From a bacterium (GTDB lineage: Bacteria > Planctomycetota > Phycisphaerae > Phycisphaerales > UBA1924), in contig NVSM01000020.1 in NCBI GenBank assembly GCA_002401225.1, positions 1 to 9,831 on the forward strand: a stretch of 9,831 bases of DNA. Reading direction: 5' to 3'. The notes below the pieces were generated by a model that was given only the letters and a program-made list of their open reading frames with translations, ran no database searches and was not told where the DNA came from. Of this stretch, positions 6,850-9,831 are shown piece by piece (position 1 is the first letter of the stretch; each line of letters begins with the position of its first letter). The position numbers were made by a program, and so were the translations under genes.

Positions 6850-7980
6850 TCATCGGCCATCTGGCCCAACAGTGCCCTCGTGAAGAATCGGCTCCCAAGG
6901 CGACATCGAATCCATAGTCGCCCGCGAGGGATCAAAGAAATCGACCATTGCCCGTTCAAAGAGTGCATGGCGACGAGCGTTGCCAATCCCGCCCTCAAAG
7001 TGACCATATGGCACCACAAACCGCCACTTACGACCCGGGTCGGCATCAATCGAGTTGAACACCGCAGCTGCGGTCGGCGCGGGCGCGACATCGTCCTTGC
7101 GAGCAAGCATCCCCAAGGTCGGCACACGCACCTTGCGCCCATGCACCCCCGCGTCGCACAAGCGAAGCCTATCGATCAGCTCGCTGCTTCGATCAGTGTG
7201 ATGCGTCAGGATCTTCTGGATATCAAGGGTGGTCCCGGATTGGCGATGCGCCAATCGCCAGTTCCACGCACCAAGCGAAGGCAGTGCGACTGCGAGCCGA
7301 TCAATAATCGATTCGCCCGAAAGTTTTCCGATCAGTTGTCCCGCAGCCATCGTCACCAGCCCGCCGCCGAGCGATTTGCCGGCCAGGAATATACCGGGAT
7401 GATCAATCGCCGAATCAACCATAATCGGCACATCCGTATCACGATGCAACAACGCATTGCGCATCACTCGACACGCGTTGCACACATCAGCCACCGCGTT
7501 GGGCAATATCCAATCAGTATGATGCTCGCCCGCGAATCCGCGCCCGATCCACCCAGCACCATGTTGGTCGGGCGTGGTCATGTCGCCGATGCCAATTTGT
7601 GACCCAGGGTATCCACGCAGCCGAATCACCAATACCGCGATCCCGGTGTCCGCGATCGCTTGCCATCTGCGTGTTGAATCTGTAAGTGCATTCGCGTGTT
7701 TGTACCCATGCACCGTGACCAATGACGCTCGCACCGTCCGGCCGTTCTTAGGCAACACGAGTGCGCATCCGATCCGTACGCCGCCCACCGAGACAAACTC
7801 GTGCGTCGCGCTCGGGTCAGATTCATCCACAGCCGTGCGAGCGCAAAGCACAGGCGAATCATCAATCAGCCGCTCGTACCACTTGCGCCAAAACCGAGAA
7901 TGATCGGGTGCGGGCGAAGGATCGCCAATGTGCGCAAATGTTTGCACATCGCTCAATCCATAATCGTCAGGCTCGATCAT
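6850..7980 (-). CDS. Alpha/beta hydrolase, CE7 (acetyl xylan esterase-like) type
   Basis: This 376-aa serine hydrolase probably cleaves an ester, such as a sugar acetate. After an N-terminal extension (about 1-60) the fold shows VTVHGYKH (88-95, oxyanion region), VIRLRGYPGS (118-127, like the RGQ region of CE7 enzymes), GWIGRGF (143-149), the nucleophile elbow GKSLGGG (201-207, Ser203), VPTLGMLARKDDVAP (286-300, acid Asp296 or Asp297) and VVPYGHFEGG (322-331, His327, like the HE motif of CE7). No signal peptide is seen, so it is likely cytoplasmic. ATG 7980 is chosen because GGAG lies 11 bases upstream. An alternative TTG at 8025 overlaps the upstream stop as TTGA and would add 15 residues, but the purines before it (GAGGA) touch the start codon. 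The stop is doubled (TGA TAG). It sits between the propeller and the unknown 316-aa protein in an apparent operon. The substrate cannot be told from sequence. Confidence 0.88.
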   Translation of the reverse strand: MIEPDDYGLSDVQTFAHIGDPSPAPDHSRFWRKWYERLIDDSPVLCARTAVDESDPSATHEFVSVGGVRIGCALVLPKNGRTVRASLVTVHGYKHANALTDSTRRWQAIADTGIAVLVIRLRGYPGSQIGIGDMTTPDQHGAGWIGRGFAGEHHTDWILPNAVADVCNACRVMRNALLHRDTDVPIMVDSAIDHPGIFLAGKSLGGGLVTMAAGQLIGKLSGESIIDRLAVALPSLGAWNWRLAHRQSGTTLDIQKILTHHTDRSSELIDRLRLCDAGVHGRKVRVPTLGMLARKDDVAPAPTAAAVFNSIDADPGRKWRFVVPYGHFEGGIGNARRHALFERAMVDFFDPSRATMDSMSPWEPILHEGTVGPDGR

Positions 7981-8021
7981 TCTGGTATGTACTCCAGCAG
8001 CGTGTGACTTGTTACTCTGAA

Positions 8022-9359
8022 TCAATCCTCAGGCATGTAGTTCTCAAACGCGTCAGCCTCGTTCTTGTCAAGAATCGCCTTGCGCTGTGCCTGATACGCC
8101 TTGTCGATCGCATCAAGATTCACCTTGGCAGCCCAAAGTTGGCTGCTTGGGCGTTCTTCGCCATCACGCGTTGCGCCGCGTTGTGCGGTCCAGATCATCC
8201 ACTCGCCATCAGAAGTAAACGCGGGCAAGCCGTCAAACCCGCGAGCCTGCGAAACACGCATGCGTGGGGTCTCTTCCATCGAGTATTCGCCTGAGGAATC
8301 GATCGCATAGATCTCATAGTTGCCGTGGCTCTGTTCGCTGGTTGCGTAGAGCAGGTACTTGCCATCGGGCGTGTAGAACGGGCACCAGTTGACATGCTCG
8401 TTGTCGGTGAGTTGTGTCTCGATCGCACCGTTCACCTTGCCCGATTCATCGAACTGCAATGCAGCAACAAAGATCTGAAGCATGTTGTCGCCGCGACGAT
8501 CCGAGCGGTAGCAAATCGATTGTCCATCGGGCGAGAAGAACGGCCCGCCGTCGTAGCCATCTGCGGTGATCAAAGCCAGGTGGGACCCGTCGGTTGAGTC
8601 ATAGATCCAGATGTCGCCGTTGTTTGAACCTGGTTCGAGCTGTGTATAGAGGATGTAGCGTCCATCGGGTGACCATGACCCTTCCGCGTCGTATCCTTCG
8701 CGTTCCCAAACCGGGCTCGCGTTTTTGATTGTCGGCACCGAGATAATATCGTTCATCGAAAGCTCAGGGGTCGCGGTCGGATCTTCTTCGACCAGCTTTG
8801 TTGCCCGGGCGGTTGCTTCGTCCGAGAGCACATAGGTCATGCTCAGATCGCCTGCAACAATGTCCATCTCGGTGGGGAACTTCCAAGAATATTTCGAGGT
8901 CTTGCGTTGGAACCCAACAACATCCTTGTTGCTGGGCGCGGTGATTGTTGTCCCAAAGAGAATCCGCATCGGATCGGTCGGATGGAACCACCCGCAGGTG
9001 TTCGCTGAGCCATTGCCCGCTGAGACCATGCCTGCCTGCCCAAGCCCGATGATGTTCCGATCGTCATCGTATTGTACGGATGCGACATACATCGCATAAT
9101 GTGCGCCTGCTTCTTCGCCCTCTGCCGGGATTTCGATCGCCTGGAAGATCACCATCCGCCCATCAGGTGAGAAGTAGCTCTCGCCGGCTTTGATGTATTT
9201 GGCTTCTGATGTCAGCTGGACATGCCCGGAGAGGAACTCGCTCTCGAGGGTTGGCCATTGATCATCCCATTCTGGATTTGGGTTCGGATTCGAGGCCAAA
9301 GCCATCCCACACGCCAAACCAGTTGCACAGAACAGGGACACAATTGCTGCAGATTTCAT
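8022..9359 (-). CDS. Exported PD40/TolB-like beta-propeller protein
   Basis: The 445-aa product begins with a signal peptide (hydrophobic core about 4-20, likely cleavage near ALA at 20-22, before the SNPNPNP run), so it acts outside the cytoplasm. Blade motifs of the WD40-like (PD40) type recur: YFSPDGRMVIFQ (62-73), WSPDGRYILYT (229-239), FSPDGQSICYRSDR (275-288), YTPDGKYLLYAT (329-340) and FTSDGEWMIWTA (381-392). Residues 120-215 are less repetitive and probably hold one or two diverged blades. The C-terminus (about 414-445) is charged and helical. Proteins of this design are usually binding or scaffold propellers; no peptidase domain is fused. ATG 9359 is chosen over ATG 9365 because AAGGAG ends 7 bases before 9359 but almost touches 9365. 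It is probably the first gene of the operon with the hydrolase and the 316-aa protein. It is unlikely to be the true TolB, since no tol or pal gene is adjacent. Confidence 0.9.
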   Translation of the reverse strand: MKSAAIVSLFCATGLACGMALASNPNPNPEWDDQWPTLESEFLSGHVQLTSEAKYIKAGESYFSPDGRMVIFQAIEIPAEGEEAGAHYAMYVASVQYDDDRNIIGLGQAGMVSAGNGSANTCGWFHPTDPMRILFGTTITAPSNKDVVGFQRKTSKYSWKFPTEMDIVAGDLSMTYVLSDEATARATKLVEEDPTATPELSMNDIISVPTIKNASPVWEREGYDAEGSWSPDGRYILYTQLEPGSNNGDIWIYDSTDGSHLALITADGYDGGPFFSPDGQSICYRSDRRGDNMLQIFVAALQFDESGKVNGAIETQLTDNEHVNWCPFYTPDGKYLLYATSEQSHGNYEIYAIDSSGEYSMEETPRMRVSQARGFDGLPAFTSDGEWMIWTAQRGATRDGEERPSSQLWAAKVNLDAIDKAYQAQRKAILDKNEADAFENYMPED

Positions 9360-9365
9360 CGACAT

Positions 9366-9372
9366 TCTCCTT
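9366..9372 (-). promoter_or_regulatory. Strong Shine-Dalgarno of the propeller gene
   Basis: On the minus strand the bases read AAGGAGA. The AAGGAG core ends 7 bases before ATG 9359, ideal spacing, and only one base before ATG 9365. This makes 9359 the better start. Confidence 0.8.
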
Positions 9373-9374
9373 AA

Positions 9375-9389
9375 GCGGATACACTCCGC
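9375..9389 (-). promoter_or_regulatory. Small dyad in the propeller gene leader
   Basis: GCGGA and TCCGC form a perfect 5-bp stem around a 5-base loop. It lies 2 bases upstream of the AAGGAG site of the propeller gene and just after the predicted transcription start. It could be a 5' mRNA stem or half of an operator. It is short enough to have arisen by chance. Confidence 0.35.
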
Positions 9390-9400
9390 ATGTATGAATG

Positions 9401-9431
9401 ATACTAGGTCTCAACAACCCGAATCTGGCAA
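9401..9431 (-). promoter_or_regulatory. Candidate sigma-70 promoter for the propeller-hydrolase-unknown operon
   Basis: On the minus strand TTGCCA (9431-9426, 5 of 6 to TTGACA) and TAGTAT (9406-9401, 4 of 6 to TATAAT) are separated by 19 bp, longer than the ideal 17. A start near 9394 would give a leader of about 35 bases containing the dyad and the Shine-Dalgarno. The promoter lies close to the divergent RluA-like gene, so the two directions may interfere. Confidence 0.3.
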
Positions 9432-9465
9432 TATCCGACGCGTGAATCAGGGCCCGCTCCCCGAG

Positions 9466-9831
9466 ATGGTCTATTGCCCGCCTACAGGCATCCCCACGAT
9501 CCTGCACGAAGACGACCACTTCGTCATCGTGGACAAGCAGTCTGGTCTATTGACCGTGCCCGGCATCGCGCCTGAGAAGAAGGATTGCCTCCGCTCACGC
9601 ATCGAAGACCTCTTTCCCCTCGCGACCGGCCCGATCACCTGCCATCGGCTCGACATGTCTACCTCCGGGGTCATGATCCTCACCCTCGACGCCAACACCC
9701 ATCGGAATCTCTCGCGCCAGTTTGAACAACGCAAAGTCAAAAAGCGATACATCGCCCTGGTCGAAGGGCACCTAGAGAATGACAAAGGCACCATCAACTG
9801 CCCGATGCGCAAAGACATGGATGTCCGCCCG
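9466..9831 (+). CDS. rluA: RluA-family pseudouridine synthase, 5' part (runs off the right edge)
   Basis: The first 122 codons are visible and the frame is open to the window end. The enzyme isomerises uridine to pseudouridine in structured RNA. Motifs fit RluA closely: ILHEDDHFVIVDKQSGLLTV (12-31), CHRLDMSTSGVMIL (59-72) with the catalytic aspartate Asp63, and RQFEQRKVKKRYIALVEGH (84-102). The wording around HRLD and the short N-terminus without an S4 domain resemble E. coli RluA, which modifies 23S rRNA U746 and tRNA U32, more than RluC or RluD; the symbol is therefore a family-level call. ATG 9466 gives an N-terminus of the same length as E. coli RluA. An in-frame ATG at 9394 would add 24 residues and leave only 34 bp to the divergent propeller start. 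Neither has a strong Shine-Dalgarno, though GAG abuts 9466. Confidence 0.88.
   Translation, partial: MVYCPPTGIPTILHEDDHFVIVDKQSGLLTVPGIAPEKKDCLRSRIEDLFPLATGPITCHRLDMSTSGVMILTLDANTHRNLSRQFEQRKVKKRYIALVEGHLENDKGTINCPMRKDMDVRP

Noticed and set aside
6880..7602. Plus-strand open frame of 240 codons
   Set aside because: It is antisense to the CE7-like hydrolase, which has a complete catalytic signature. The peptide is Arg/His/Pro-rich with no domain.
8022..9359. True TolB of the Tol-Pal system
   Set aside because: The propeller motifs are shared with TolB, but the N-terminal TolB domain is not evident and no tolA, tolQ, tolR or pal gene is adjacent.
9471..9818. Minus-strand open frame of 115 codons
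   Set aside because: It is the complement of the RluA-like gene, whose HRLD motif and RluA-like spacing settle the coding strand.

Overview
The window is about 9.8 kb of moderately GC-rich chromosomal DNA, densely packed with protein genes on both strands. No tRNA, rRNA, CRISPR array, insertion sequence or phage gene was found. The layout suggests a diderm environmental bacterium, most plausibly a planctomycete of the Phycisphaerae type: a TolC-family outer-membrane protein, a secreted SH3-like protein, a secreted PD40 propeller and a stand-alone FIST protein lie among core genes. This taxonomic call is inference from protein style, not from a marker gene.

Left part (about 1-3017, minus strand): a GC-rich dyad at the left edge looks like the end of a dispersed intergenic repeat. 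Next come a two-domain Sua5-type threonylcarbamoyl-AMP synthase (tRNA t6A synthesis) and, upstream of it and overlapping its start codon, a TolC/OEP-family lipoprotein. The two share one transcription direction and are probably co-transcribed.

Middle (3144-5829, plus strand): after a 126-bp divergent gap comes an exported protein with two SH3-like segments, an acidic linker, a helical stretch and an unassigned C-terminal beta-rich domain. It is followed 34 bp later by a complete FIST_N/FIST_C sensory protein. These run convergently into the next block with only 19 bp between stop codons.

Right part (5849-9359, minus strand): three closely spaced genes read in the order secreted PD40 beta-propeller, CE7-like alpha/beta hydrolase, and a conserved protein of unknown function with lysine-centred motifs (KIRCGG and FKATAGLHHP). 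They look like one operon driven from a short divergent region at about 9360-9465, which holds a candidate promoter and a dyad just before a strong Shine-Dalgarno site. On the other side of that region the 5' part of an RluA-type pseudouridine synthase runs off the right edge.

Most genes are recognisable families. The least explained parts are the 316-aa protein at 5849-6799 with its hydrolase and propeller neighbours, and the C-terminal domain of the SH3-like exported protein. I see no clear evidence of a defence system or a mobile element.
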